NCBI GenBank assembly: GCA_902562875.1 | Contig: CACEVB010000001.1 | Coordinates: 62,001-126,000 of the forward strand | Source: an uncultured Pelagibacteraceae bacterium | Lineage (GTDB): Bacteria; Pseudomonadota; Alphaproteobacteria; Pelagibacterales; Pelagibacteraceae | Direction: 5' to 3' | Length of the DNA: 64,000 nt | Part shown: positions 6,868 through 15,770 of the stretch, in pieces | Layout of the letters: each line of letters starts with the position of its first letter | Numbering within the stretch: the stretch's first letter is position 1 | Notes under the pieces: model-generated | The model's database searches: none | Told to the model about the DNA's origin: nothing | The model's input: the letters and a program-made list of their open reading frames with translations, nothing else | Program-made: the position numbers and the translations under genes

Positions 6868-8943
6868 TTATATTTTACCAGAAACTTTTAAAGCAAATGC
6901 ATAGTCTAATGCTATCTCCTCAATCGCGCCATCTCTTCCAGATTTACCACCATGTCCTGCATTCATTTCTGTTTTTAAAAGAAGTAAATTATTATCAGTT
7001 TTATAGTCTCTAAGTTTTGCAGTAAATTTAAGTGGTTCATCAAATAACACCCTGTTATCGCTCAAACTAGTTGTAATTAAAATGTGAGGATAATTCATTT
7101 TTTTAATATTGTTGTAGGGAGCGTAGGAATAAATATAATCAAAGTGTTCTCTATTTTCTTTGGCATTTCCAAATTCATCAAACTCTCCTATTGTTAGAGG
7201 TAAAGAATGATCAAGATTTGTTGTAAGAGAGTCAACAAATGGAACAGCCATAATAATTGCTAGAAATAAATCTGGATTTTGATTTACCGAAGCCCCCATT
7301 AACAATCCACCAGCTGAGCCCCCAAAACCAATAATTTTTCCTTTTGAGGTATATTTCATTTTACATAAATGTTCTCCAGCTGCTAAATAATCCTCAAATG
7401 TATTTTTTTTATTTAACAACTTTCCTTCCTTCCACCATTTCATACCTCTCTCCATACCGCCTCTAATATGCGCTGTAGCCCAAATTATATCTCTATCTAT
7501 TAAACTTAACTTAGTTGAAGAAAATGAAGGTGACATAGAATTTCCATAAGATCCGTATCCATAAAGAAGTAAATGAGCAGAACCATCTAACTTGGTTTTT
7601 TTGTGTCTTGTTATAGTTATTGGAACTTTTCTTCCGTCGTGCGAAGTACATTCTATTCTCTCAACAATATAATTACTTGGGTAATGTCCAGAAGGTATTT
7701 CTTGTTCTTTTACTAGCTTTCTCTCTTTACTTTTAAGATTGTATAAATATGTCCTATTTTGAGTTTTTGGAGAGGAATAACTTAAATAAATTTGATCGGT
7801 ATTTCTATCTTTCTTAATCAAAGAAATCCCTGGATCAATAACCTTTTCGTCAGTAAATAATATTTCTTCCTCTTCTCCATTTAATATATTTTTTGCAAAA
7901 ACTTTAGCCAAAGCATTTGAAGTTTCAGATCTTAAAATCCAATTATTTAAAAATGTTAAACCGCCTATAAGAACTTCATCTTGAGGAGGTATATAAGTTA
8001 CCCACTTTTGTTTTGATAAATCTTTACAAAAATCTATTTTGAAATCTTCTGCATTTTCGTTTGTATGCATATAGAAGTAACTGTTCCACGAATTTACTGA
8101 ATAAATTATTCCCTTTTTCCTTTTTTTTATCAACTTTGGTTCAGGTTTTTCTTCATCTATTCTAAAATAATATTGCTCCGAGGTGTTGTGATCTGATGTA
8201 GTTATTATAAAAAATTTCTCATCGGAAGTAATTCCTATTCCTACAGTAAAAGCATCACTTTTTTCCTCAAAAATTAGAGTATCTTCACTTACACTATTGC
8301 CAATTTTGTGTCTGTATATTTTTCTTGGTCTATGAAACTCATCGAGCTTAGAATAAAAAATATATTTATCGTCTTGGCTGAAAGTTATGTTTCCAGATGT
8401 ATCTTTGATTTTTTCAGATATTTTTTTTCTCGTTTCTATATCTCTTAAATAAATTGTATAATATTCAGACCCTTTTAAATCAAGAGAGTATCCTAAAATT
8501 TTGTCATTGTTACTCACCTCTAAATCACCAACACCAAAATATTCAGTTTTCAGTTTCTTTTTTTCTTCGTCTCCATTCCAATACTCCTCAATTACCTTAC
8601 CATCAATTCGTCTCCTCAGTTTAATCGAATAATTTCCTTCTTGAGTTGTTTTGGTCCAATATTCATAAACTTTATCTCTAAAAGGAAGAGATTCATCATC
8701 TAGCTTAATACGACCCTTAATTTCATTAAATAATTTCTTTTGACATTCATTTGTATCTTTTAAATGGAAATCTGTAAATTTGTTCTCTTCCTCTAAGTAT
8801 TTCCGTACTTCAGGATCAAGTTTTGAGCTATCTTTTAGAACTTCAAGTATATTTGATTGATGTACCCAACTATAATCATCCTCCCAAGTAGTGTTGTGAC
8901 AAGATTTAAGTTCAGTTTTTTTTTTAAGTTGTGGTATTTTCAT
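6868..8943 (-). CDS. ptrB: oligopeptidase B (prolyl oligopeptidase family S9A)
   Basis: A cytoplasmic serine peptidase of 691 residues that cuts short peptides after basic residues. The N-terminal seven-bladed propeller occupies about residues 75-415. The alpha/beta hydrolase domain follows with the nucleophile Ser543 in GGSAGG, Asp629 in LSDNRV and His664 in GHGGKSGR. The acidic stretch TIGEFDEFGN near 584-593 fits the basic-residue specificity of oligopeptidase B rather than proline specificity. Length agrees with the family (about 680-720). No signal peptide. Transcription diverges from a J-domain gene whose start lies only 15 bases away. Confidence 0.92.
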   Translation of the reverse strand: MKIPQLKKKTELKSCHNTTWEDDYSWVHQSNILEVLKDSSKLDPEVRKYLEEENKFTDFHLKDTNECQKKLFNEIKGRIKLDDESLPFRDKVYEYWTKTTQEGNYSIKLRRRIDGKVIEEYWNGDEEKKKLKTEYFGVGDLEVSNNDKILGYSLDLKGSEYYTIYLRDIETRKKISEKIKDTSGNITFSQDDKYIFYSKLDEFHRPRKIYRHKIGNSVSEDTLIFEEKSDAFTVGIGITSDEKFFIITTSDHNTSEQYYFRIDEEKPEPKLIKKRKKGIIYSVNSWNSYFYMHTNENAEDFKIDFCKDLSKQKWVTYIPPQDEVLIGGLTFLNNWILRSETSNALAKVFAKNILNGEEEEILFTDEKVIDPGISLIKKDRNTDQIYLSYSSPKTQNRTYLYNLKSKERKLVKEQEIPSGHYPSNYIVERIECTSHDGRKVPITITRHKKTKLDGSAHLLLYGYGSYGNSMSPSFSSTKLSLIDRDIIWATAHIRGGMERGMKWWKEGKLLNKKNTFEDYLAAGEHLCKMKYTSKGKIIGFGGSAGGLLMGASVNQNPDLFLAIIMAVPFVDSLTTNLDHSLPLTIGEFDEFGNAKENREHFDYIYSYAPYNNIKKMNYPHILITTSLSDNRVLFDEPLKFTAKLRDYKTDNNLLLLKTEMNAGHGGKSGRDGAIEEIALDYAFALKVSGKI

Positions 8944-8958
8944 TTAGAAATGTAATAT

Positions 8959-9468
8959 ATGAATATTTTTATCATAACACTTGTTATTTTTGTCTTAATA
9001 TACCTTTTTCTTAATTGGTTCGCTAAAAGTTCAACCAAAAGGGTCGCAAAAACTATAAGGTCATCGATTATAATTGTTTCTATACTGTTAGCAGTTTTGA
9101 TGGTTGTTGCTGGCAGATATATATTTTCCTTACCTTTTTTAATGATGGTTCTACCCCTTATAAAAACTAAAGCTGGCTTTACTTTGCTACAAATATTAAG
9201 AGTTTGGGGTTTACTTAGAGTTCTTAAAAATTATGGAAGATATAATTTTGGTAGTTCAAATCAAAGTTTAAATACTCAATCTGTTTCTTTAGAGGAAGCT
9301 TACAAGATTTTAAATTTAAATCCAAAAAAAAAATATAATAAAGAACAAATAATGAGTGCTTACAAAAAAATTATGAAAAAAATTCATCCAGATGTGAGTC
9401 CAGAACTGACAAGATTGGCTTCTATTGTAAATGAAGCAAAAGACATAATTATTAAAGATATTGTTTAA
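8959..9468 (+). CDS. membrane-anchored J-domain protein (TIM14/DjlC-like)
   Basis: A 169-residue co-chaperone candidate. Hydrophobic segments at about 3-19, 35-51 and 56-68 anchor it in the inner membrane, and the C-terminal third (about 111-165) is a shortened J-domain with the HPD motif at 143-145, needed to stimulate DnaK ATPase. The J-domain position at the extreme C-terminus after membrane helices is like mitochondrial TIM14 (Pam18) and alphaproteobacterial type III J-proteins. The client is unknown. The stop codon shares the bases TTAA with the convergent GT9 gene. Confidence 0.82.
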   Translation: MNIFIITLVIFVLIYLFLNWFAKSSTKRVAKTIRSSIIIVSILLAVLMVVAGRYIFSLPFLMMVLPLIKTKAGFTLLQILRVWGLLRVLKNYGRYNFGSSNQSLNTQSVSLEEAYKILNLNPKKKYNKEQIMSAYKKIMKKIHPDVSPELTRLASIVNEAKDIIIKDIV

Positions 9469-10424
9469 TTAATAATTTCCTTATATTTCGCAAAAATTTT
9501 TTCAGGATTAATTTTTTCTTTTCCATTAGTATTATGTGTCACATTTTCAAAACCATCTGGAATAATTGGAAACATTTTAGGACTGTAACTTCCATAAATT
9601 AGTGGAGTATCTGCCATTAGAACTATGGTCTTAATTCCTAAACTAGCGGATAGGTGACTAAAACTTGAGTCGTTACAAATTGAAATATTGCAGTTTTTTA
9701 TTATTGGAAGAATTTCATTTATACTCAAATTATCTAAAGCTATACAACTTTTATTAAGTTCTGTATTAATAATTTCATTTAAAATTGATTGTTCTTCGTT
9801 ACTTCTACCTGTAGCAAGAAAGAATCTGCAATCATATTTCTGATTAACAATTTTCATAAATTTTATAAAAATTTTAGCAGGAACTCTTTTAGTAGGTCCT
9901 GAACCACCAATTCCAAGTAAAATATTTATTTTTTTCTCATTTATTTCAAATTTCTTTTTTGACAGCTCTATAAATTTAGGATTTATAATTATTTTTGGAT
10001 TACTTTCGACATCTAAATTTAATTTTATTTTTAAAAATTCTTTTGCTGTGTTAATTAGATGTTGTTTCTGTTTCTTAAAAAGTGGGTACTGATTAATTTC
10101 TCCTATAGATGATAATCTACATACAATATTATATCTCAAAGATGAATTAAAAATAAATACTTTATCAAACTTATATTTTTTTAACTTCTTAACTAAATTA
10201 AAAGTTCCCAAAAGACCATCATGTTTTCCGTTACCATTTTCTCTATCTAAAATAATTAATTCTTTTATATGTTTATTATCCTTTAAAATTTCATTTGATT
10301 TAGAACTTGCTTTAACAAGGCAAGACACAGAAGTACCAAATTTTTTTGATATCGCCTCTATAAAGGGTAAAAAGATTACCATATCTCCTATACCCATACG
10401 ACTTTGAATTATAAGTATTCTCAT
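9465..10424 (-). CDS. glycosyltransferase family 9 (heptosyltransferase-like)
   Basis: A GT9-type enzyme of 319 residues, likely adding heptose or a related sugar to the lipopolysaccharide core on the cytoplasmic face of the inner membrane. The N-terminus RILIIQSRMGIGDMVIFLP matches the family start (donor site region with a conserved Gly-Asp). In the C-terminal half, ILLGIGGSGPTKRVP and the nucleotide-sugar loop NISICNDSSFSHLSASLG are typical. Length is close to WaaF/WaaC but the acceptor is not determinable. It is a single gene here, away from the main lipid A cluster at 32573-37345. Confidence 0.85.
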   Translation of the reverse strand: MRILIIQSRMGIGDMVIFLPFIEAISKKFGTSVSCLVKASSKSNEILKDNKHIKELIILDRENGNGKHDGLLGTFNLVKKLKKYKFDKVFIFNSSLRYNIVCRLSSIGEINQYPLFKKQKQHLINTAKEFLKIKLNLDVESNPKIIINPKFIELSKKKFEINEKKINILLGIGGSGPTKRVPAKIFIKFMKIVNQKYDCRFFLATGRSNEEQSILNEIINTELNKSCIALDNLSINEILPIIKNCNISICNDSSFSHLSASLGIKTIVLMADTPLIYGSYSPKMFPIIPDGFENVTHNTNGKEKINPEKIFAKYKEIIN

Positions 10425-10474
10425 AATTTACTAAACAACTTTACTAAATTTTTAATTTATATACATTTTTATTA

Positions 10475-11350
10475 ATGTATAAAATTCAAGGCATTTATGG
10501 GGCTTCTTTATCATTATTTAACCAGGATTTATCTTTAAATGTATCAAGAACAATAAATCACGCAGATTTTTTAATTGATAACGGCTGTCATGGCGTTGTC
10601 TTACTCGGAAGCACAGGTCAATCTCAATTGATTTCAATTTCAGAAAAAATAAAATTAGTCAATAATTTGCCAAAAAGTAAAAATTTTAAAAAATTTATAG
10701 TTGGCACAGGATTAAATTCTTTAGGAGATACCATAAAATTAATAAAAATTTCAGTGTCTTTAGGGATAGAATATTTTTTAGTTATGCCACCTGCATATTA
10801 CAAATACAAAGACAAGGACGTTATAAAATATTTTGAACTAATAATAAAAAGTGCAAGCAAATGTAAGATAATACTTTACAATTTTGAAAAGTTATGTGGC
10901 TATAGATTTAGCATTGAATGTATAAAAGAGCTAAAAAAAAAATTTCCAGATCAAATTATTGGTGTTAAAGACAGTAGTTACAATATTTATAGTGATTATA
11001 AAGATAATGATATTTCAATATTTGTTGGATCTGAGGAAAAATTATTAAAAGGTTTAAATTTAGGATGTCAGGGAGCTATCACTGCAACCTGTAATGTAAC
11101 TTCAATTTTAGCAAGAAAGGTTTTTGACGACTTCCACCAAAAAAAAATTCAAACTGTAAATGAAAAACTTTGTAAGGTTAGAAAGGTATTTGAAAAATAT
11201 AATTTAATTTCAGCTTTGCACTCTTTTATGACTAAAAAAGACGATATTTTTAGTAATGTATTGCCAATTTTAGATTTACTATCAATAAATGAAGAAAAAA
11301 AATTATTTGAAGAATTGGAAAAATTAGATTTTAATATTGAATATTTATAA
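10475..11350 (+). CDS. dihydrodipicolinate synthase / N-acetylneuraminate lyase family protein
   Basis: A (beta/alpha)8 class I aldolase of 291 residues. The Schiff-base Lys165 lies in IIGVKDSS and the proton-relay Tyr135 in ILYNFEKLCGY. The N-terminal substrate loop reads GSTGQ rather than the common GTTGE, which weakens a DapA assignment and points to another 2-oxo acid aldolase or lyase of the superfamily. The gene is not near other lysine genes; it precedes cfa by 2 bases, so the two are co-transcribed. Function within the superfamily is left open. Confidence 0.8.
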   Translation: MYKIQGIYGASLSLFNQDLSLNVSRTINHADFLIDNGCHGVVLLGSTGQSQLISISEKIKLVNNLPKSKNFKKFIVGTGLNSLGDTIKLIKISVSLGIEYFLVMPPAYYKYKDKDVIKYFELIIKSASKCKIILYNFEKLCGYRFSIECIKELKKKFPDQIIGVKDSSYNIYSDYKDNDISIFVGSEEKLLKGLNLGCQGAITATCNVTSILARKVFDDFHQKKIQTVNEKLCKVRKVFEKYNLISALHSFMTKKDDIFSNVLPILDLLSINEEKKLFEELEKLDFNIEYL

Positions 11351-11352
11351 TT

Positions 11353-12543
11353 ATGAAATCATTAAATCAATTTTTGCAAAGTCTTATTAAAGACGATGGA
11401 TTTATTCTTATTGATGCAAATGAAAATGAATTCTTAATAGGTAAGCCATTAAAAAATCCTCCAATAAAATTAAAACTGTTAGATAAAAGTCTCCATACTA
11501 AACTTTTACTACTTCCTGATTTATATTTTGGTGAAGCTTACGTAGATGGTTCTGCCGTTATAGAAAATGGCTCTTTGACTGATTTTTTAGAAATCGCAAT
11601 GAAAAATATCAGACGTGGACCCACAAATAATTATGCTACAATAATTAAAAAGTTGATGGGAATTTATAATTACGTAACAAACTTTAATTTTGTAAAAAGA
11701 TCTAAAATAAATGCTGCATATCATTACGATATTTCAGAAAAATTGTATGACTTATTTCTAGACAAAAATAGACAATACTCATGTGCTTACTTTAAAAATG
11801 AAAATGAAACAATAGAACAAGCTCAAGAAAATAAAATGAAACACGTTATCAAAAAACTTCATTTAAAACCAAATTTAAAAGTTTTAGATATAGGGTCTGG
11901 TTGGGGAACTTTAGCATTAGAAATAGCAAAACAAAGTGAATGTGAAGTACTTGGAATTACACTTTCAAAAAACCAATTAGAGTATAGTCAAAAAAAAGCA
12001 AAAGAACTTAATCTTGAAAACCAAGTAAGATTTAAATTAATTGATTATAGGCAGCTTACTGAAAAATTTGATCGTGTAATAAGCGTAGGAATGCTTGAGC
12101 ATGTAGGAAAGAAATTCTATAATAAATATTTTAAATCAGTGTCTAATTTTTTAAATGACGACGGTGTTGCACTTATACATACCATTGGGTCTGTGATGAC
12201 ACCTAGAGACCCACATCCTTGGATTTCAAAGTATATTTTTCCTGGTGGATACACGCCTAGCCTTAGTGAACTTGCAAGACCTATAGAAAATTCAGATTTG
12301 ATTATATCTGATATGGAAGTTTTAAGAATGCATTACTCACATACTCTGAGAAATTGGAAAAAAAGATTTATAGGAAAAAAAGAGGATATCCTTGAAATGT
12401 TTGACGAAAAATTTTTTAGGATGTGGGAATTTTATCTAGCAGGTTGCGAAATGGCTTTTAAATGGGGAGATCAGGTCGTATTTCAATTTCAACTAAGTAA
12501 AAAATTATTATCAACACCAAATACAAGAGACTATATTTATTAG
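11353..12543 (+). CDS. cfa: cyclopropane-fatty-acyl-phospholipid synthase
   Basis: A 396-residue methyltransferase that adds a methylene from S-adenosylmethionine across the double bond of membrane-lipid acyl chains. The N-terminal lipid-binding domain covers about residues 1-110. The catalytic domain contains YSCAYF at 142-147 and the SAM-binding loop VLDIGSGWGTLAL at 177-189, followed by GITLSKNQLEYS and SVGMLEHVG, all typical of Cfa. The C-terminal RNWKKRF and MWEFYLAGCEMAF are also kept. Length is normal. It follows the DapA-family gene by 2 bases. Confidence 0.93.
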   Translation: MKSLNQFLQSLIKDDGFILIDANENEFLIGKPLKNPPIKLKLLDKSLHTKLLLLPDLYFGEAYVDGSAVIENGSLTDFLEIAMKNIRRGPTNNYATIIKKLMGIYNYVTNFNFVKRSKINAAYHYDISEKLYDLFLDKNRQYSCAYFKNENETIEQAQENKMKHVIKKLHLKPNLKVLDIGSGWGTLALEIAKQSECEVLGITLSKNQLEYSQKKAKELNLENQVRFKLIDYRQLTEKFDRVISVGMLEHVGKKFYNKYFKSVSNFLNDDGVALIHTIGSVMTPRDPHPWISKYIFPGGYTPSLSELARPIENSDLIISDMEVLRMHYSHTLRNWKKRFIGKKEDILEMFDEKFFRMWEFYLAGCEMAFKWGDQVVFQFQLSKKLLSTPNTRDYIY

Positions 12544-12570
12544 GTGTTTATTGATAATTTATAGTGCCTA

Positions 12571-13758
12571 ATGAAAAAAAATAAAAAACGTAAAAAAAAA
12601 AAAATTTCTAAAAAAAAAAATAAATATCATAAAAAAAAAGTATTTAGAAAAATTAAGTCTCGCACTCAAACAAAAAAAAGAATAAAAAAAATTAAACGAA
12701 AAATTCGTATAAAAAAAATTAAAAATTATAATTCTGTTAGTACTAAAAAATCCTCGAGACTGCTAATAAATATAATAAGACTTCAAAATAAGTTTAAAGA
12801 TAATTTTACATTTAATTTTAAATTTGATCTTTTTTTACTAGACAAAATAATAGAATCATTCTTTCGAAAAATTGAAAATAAAATTTATGAATATAAAAGA
12901 TTAAAGGCCGATGAGAATAAAAGACTAAAAATTGAAAAACTAGAGATTGAAAGAACCCAAAAAGAATTAATTGAAATTGAAAAAAGAGAGCAGGAAGAAA
13001 AAATATTAAAAGAAAAAATAAAATTAGTCAAACACGAGGAAAGACTTGAAAGAGAACGTGCTAAAGATATCAAAATGTTTTTAAGAAAAGAACAAGCTTT
13101 ATTGAGAAAAGAACAAGCAAACAGGCAGAAAAGATTTCTACAGGAGTTAAGATTAGAACAACAAATTGAAAAATTTAGAGTTCGAGAAGTAAAAGAGTTA
13201 GAAAAATTAGAAAAAATATCTTTAAGGGAAAAAAGAGATGACTATGGAGCTGTACAAGAAAGAATTGATAAACTTAAAGAAAAATACCGATTAATTAGAG
13301 ATCAAAAAATTAGAGAGAGAGTTGAGGCACTTGGAATAAAAACTTTAGAAACAGATGATAGAGAGACTCTTTTAAGAAAAGAAAAAGAATATTCTCTTGA
13401 AAGACAAAAGATTGAGTTGTCTCTAGAGAGTTTTTATAGAAGTGCCGCAAGTTTAGTTTTTCAATTAAATAAACGACATATTACAAGGCATATGTCAATT
13501 TTTAGGTGTGTAGATAGAAGATTTGAAACTGGCGAAATTTTTATTAAATGGGACGAGTCAAATGATGAAGAGTGGTTAATACTTATTTATATTAAGGATA
13601 ATGCACCTGACAAAGGTATTGTAATTGAGGATAAAACTAATCCAGAGAAGAACTTATCTAATGAATATAAATCAAGTGAAATATTTAAAGCCTCAGATGC
13701 AATGGTTGACTCTTTAACTCAACTATTATCAAGAGAACGGTCCAAAAAACAAAATTGA
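12571..13758 (+). CDS. lysine-rich, charged-helix protein of unknown function
   Basis: I do not recognise a family. The 395-residue protein has three parts. Residues 1-55 are more than half Lys/Arg and resemble a histone-like tail. Residues about 100-290 form a long, highly charged helix of alternating Glu and Lys/Arg runs, either a coiled coil or a single stable helix. Residues 290-395 look globular and contain HMSIFRCVDRRFETGEIFIKW and EEWLILIYIKD. No signal peptide or membrane helix is seen. Nucleic-acid or ribosome binding by the tail is only inference. The first codons contain a run of 13 adenines. The stop lies one base from that of the convergent regulator gene. Confidence 0.75.
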   Translation: MKKNKKRKKKKISKKKNKYHKKKVFRKIKSRTQTKKRIKKIKRKIRIKKIKNYNSVSTKKSSRLLINIIRLQNKFKDNFTFNFKFDLFLLDKIIESFFRKIENKIYEYKRLKADENKRLKIEKLEIERTQKELIEIEKREQEEKILKEKIKLVKHEERLERERAKDIKMFLRKEQALLRKEQANRQKRFLQELRLEQQIEKFRVREVKELEKLEKISLREKRDDYGAVQERIDKLKEKYRLIRDQKIRERVEALGIKTLETDDRETLLRKEKEYSLERQKIELSLESFYRSAASLVFQLNKRHITRHMSIFRCVDRRFETGEIFIKWDESNDEEWLILIYIKDNAPDKGIVIEDKTNPEKNLSNEYKSSEIFKASDAMVDSLTQLLSRERSKKQN

Positions 13759-13759
13759 T

Positions 13760-15454
13760 CTATTCTGTGACGTAAACAGAGACACCTCGATTATTTATGT
13801 CTACATCAAATTTTTTGTGGAGTGGAGGAAAAGCTCTTTGTGAACAGTCTAACCTATCACATGTTCTACATGATACTCCGATTGGGATTTCTGATTTTTT
13901 GTCACTAAGGTCCATATATTCAGTGTAAATAAAATCTTTAGCATATTTAGCTTCGCAACCTAAGCCGATTGATAAAATACTTTTTTTTTGACCATATTTT
14001 CCTACTCCTTTTTCAACAGTTCTTGCGATACAAACATATTTTTCACCATTGGTCATTTTGCTCACTGCTGCTTGAATAACACCAGGTCTTGAAAAAGCAG
14101 AGTAAACATTCCAACGAGGACATGCTCCTCCATACCTCGGAATTTCAATTCCAGACAACGAAAATCTTTTAGATATGTTACCTGCTACATCTACCCTTAA
14201 AAAATGAAAAGGAATTCCAGGTAACTTAGGATCTTGTAAACATGTTACTCTATGTGCAATTTGTTCAAATGTACATGCAAATGTATTTTGCAACAATTCT
14301 AAATCATATTTCTGTTTTATACATTCATTATGAAACATTTTATATGGCATTAAAATTGCTGCACCACAGTAATTTAATAGTGCAACTTTTGTTAGTTTTT
14401 TTGACTCTTCGGAAGGAAATTTAAAATTTGAAAGATATTTTTCAATAATATTTATTGCTCCCTCCTGAGCAACTTGAGCTGCAGCGTAAAGTTTTTTGGT
14501 TTCTAAGGCCACATAATCACTTAGCAAAAGTTCTTTATTTTTTTGAACAAAAATTTTAGAAAATGGTTTATTTTCCTCAGGCAAAACATCTTTCACTTTT
14601 ACTTCATATGTTCTTTTAAGATAATTACATAATGATAAATATGTTGCTCTATTATTTATTTTAATTTGATTAAAGACATCTTCAGCAAATTTTTCTAATT
14701 CTGGAAAATAATTTTTATTTTCTTGTAAAAAATCAGAAACTATTTCACCAGGAAATGCTGCTTTTCTTTTATCAATTATTTTGCCTGAGAAATTTTCAAC
14801 CTTATTTACTATTTCAATATCCTTTTGTTTAAAATTATCTCCTAATTTAATTAATGCTTTTGCAATTTTAGGATTTGATGCAACTAAATCTTTTACTTCA
14901 GGTCCTAAAATATCTAGATCTTCAAATAATTCATCACTCAAAAGTTCTGAAATATTATTTTCGAGATTTACATCAGATTTGCTTGTCAAGTCAGAAACAT
15001 TAATTTTTAACTCATTACAAATTTTAATAATTAAATTACTATCAATATTTCTTTTTCCACTTTCAATTAGGTTCAAATAACTAGCTGATATACCTGTTTG
15101 CTCTGCTAGTTTATTTGCCTGTATACCTAGTTGCCTTCTAAATGCTTTAATTTTTGGTCCAATTTTTAAACTTTGAGATTTTAGATCTTTCTTGTTTAAA
15201 TTTTTTGAAATTGCACTTTTAGAGTTATTTATATTTATTAAGTTATCATCAACTAAATCTGAAATCTCAATCCTTAATTCTTGACATACCTTTAAAAGCA
15301 AGTCTCCATCTAATTTTCTTTTTCCACTTTCAATAAGATTTAAATATGTAGGAGAGATATCAACAAGTTCAGCAAGTTTTTTTGCCTGCAATCCAAGCTT
15401 TAGTCTAAAACCCTTAATTTTGTTACCAATTTTACTATCAATATTTTCCTGCAT
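13760..15454 (-). CDS. RamB/ScfR-type XRE-family regulator with two helix-turn-helix domains
   Basis: A 564-residue transcription factor of the short-chain fatty acyl/glyoxylate regulator type (HTH, degenerate IrrE-like region, DUF2083 end). The HTH is present twice: residues about 10-67 and 99-156, each containing YLNLIESGKR, joined by a 30-residue linker; known relatives have one. The C-terminal part has CRTCDRLDCSQRAFPPL near 535-551, matching the Cys-containing tail of the family. RamB controls isocitrate lyase in Corynebacterium, and aceA is the divergent neighbour here. Its ATG directly abuts two TTTACAAA half-sites, so autoregulation is likely (inference). Confidence 0.87.
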   Translation of the reverse strand: MQENIDSKIGNKIKGFRLKLGLQAKKLAELVDISPTYLNLIESGKRKLDGDLLLKVCQELRIEISDLVDDNLININNSKSAISKNLNKKDLKSQSLKIGPKIKAFRRQLGIQANKLAEQTGISASYLNLIESGKRNIDSNLIIKICNELKINVSDLTSKSDVNLENNISELLSDELFEDLDILGPEVKDLVASNPKIAKALIKLGDNFKQKDIEIVNKVENFSGKIIDKRKAAFPGEIVSDFLQENKNYFPELEKFAEDVFNQIKINNRATYLSLCNYLKRTYEVKVKDVLPEENKPFSKIFVQKNKELLLSDYVALETKKLYAAAQVAQEGAINIIEKYLSNFKFPSEESKKLTKVALLNYCGAAILMPYKMFHNECIKQKYDLELLQNTFACTFEQIAHRVTCLQDPKLPGIPFHFLRVDVAGNISKRFSLSGIEIPRYGGACPRWNVYSAFSRPGVIQAAVSKMTNGEKYVCIARTVEKGVGKYGQKKSILSIGLGCEAKYAKDFIYTEYMDLSDKKSEIPIGVSCRTCDRLDCSQRAFPPLHKKFDVDINNRGVSVYVTE

Positions 15455-15546
15455 TTTGTAAATTTTGTAAATTTAATTTTACAAAAAATTTATCAAATTT
15501 ACAAGTATTTCAATGTTTTTTATAGATTTTGTAAATATTGTAAATT
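15455..15546. promoter_or_regulatory. operator array of TTGTAAA half-sites between regulator and aceA
   Basis: Six copies of TTGTAAA or its complement lie in 92 bases. Two tandem pairs (G at 15458 and 15467; G at 15531 and 15540) have the same orientation and exactly 9-base spacing. Two single inverted copies sit between them (C at 15482 and 15502). The motif resembles the TTTGCAAA-type sites of RamB. The right pair overlaps the region before a TATAAA (15546-15551) that could be the -10 for the aceA side; the left pair touches the regulator start codon. Binding is inference. Confidence 0.55.
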
Positions 15547-15557
15547 ATAAAGCCCAT

Positions 15558-15722
15558 ATGAATAACGATAACAATAAAAAAACTCAGGAAAATCAAGGTC
15601 AACAAAGCCATCAAGACACTAGTGATAAAAGGAATAAATCTGGTATTTACTTGAGAGACGATCATTGCGATTGGGGTTCAAGTGGTATGAATGAGTTTAC
15701 TAACGAGTTTAATAATAACTAA
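15558..15722 (+). CDS. small polar ORF upstream of aceA
   Basis: A possible 54-residue protein, very rich in Asn, Gln, Asp and Ser, without hydrophobic segments. Its C-terminal half (GIYLRDDHCDWGSSGMNEFT) looks more protein-like than random AT-rich sequence. I recognise no family. An upstream in-frame ATG at 15513 would translate through the operator array and is unlikely. A TATAAA ends 6 bases before the ATG, so the transcript may start at or near the first codon. The stop is 48 bases before aceA, and the two are probably one transcript. It could instead be part of an untranslated leader. Confidence 0.45.
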   Translation: MNNDNNKKTQENQGQQSHQDTSDKRNKSGIYLRDDHCDWGSSGMNEFTNEFNNN

Positions 15723-15770
15723 TTCATTATCATCTCACTAAATATTCAACATTTAAATTGAGGGGTTTAA

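Noticed and set aside
12541-12570. Hairpin TAGGTGTT...AGTGCCTA between cfa and the lysine-rich gene
   Set aside because: Depends on several G-T pairs, has a long loop and no T-run; not enough for a terminator call.
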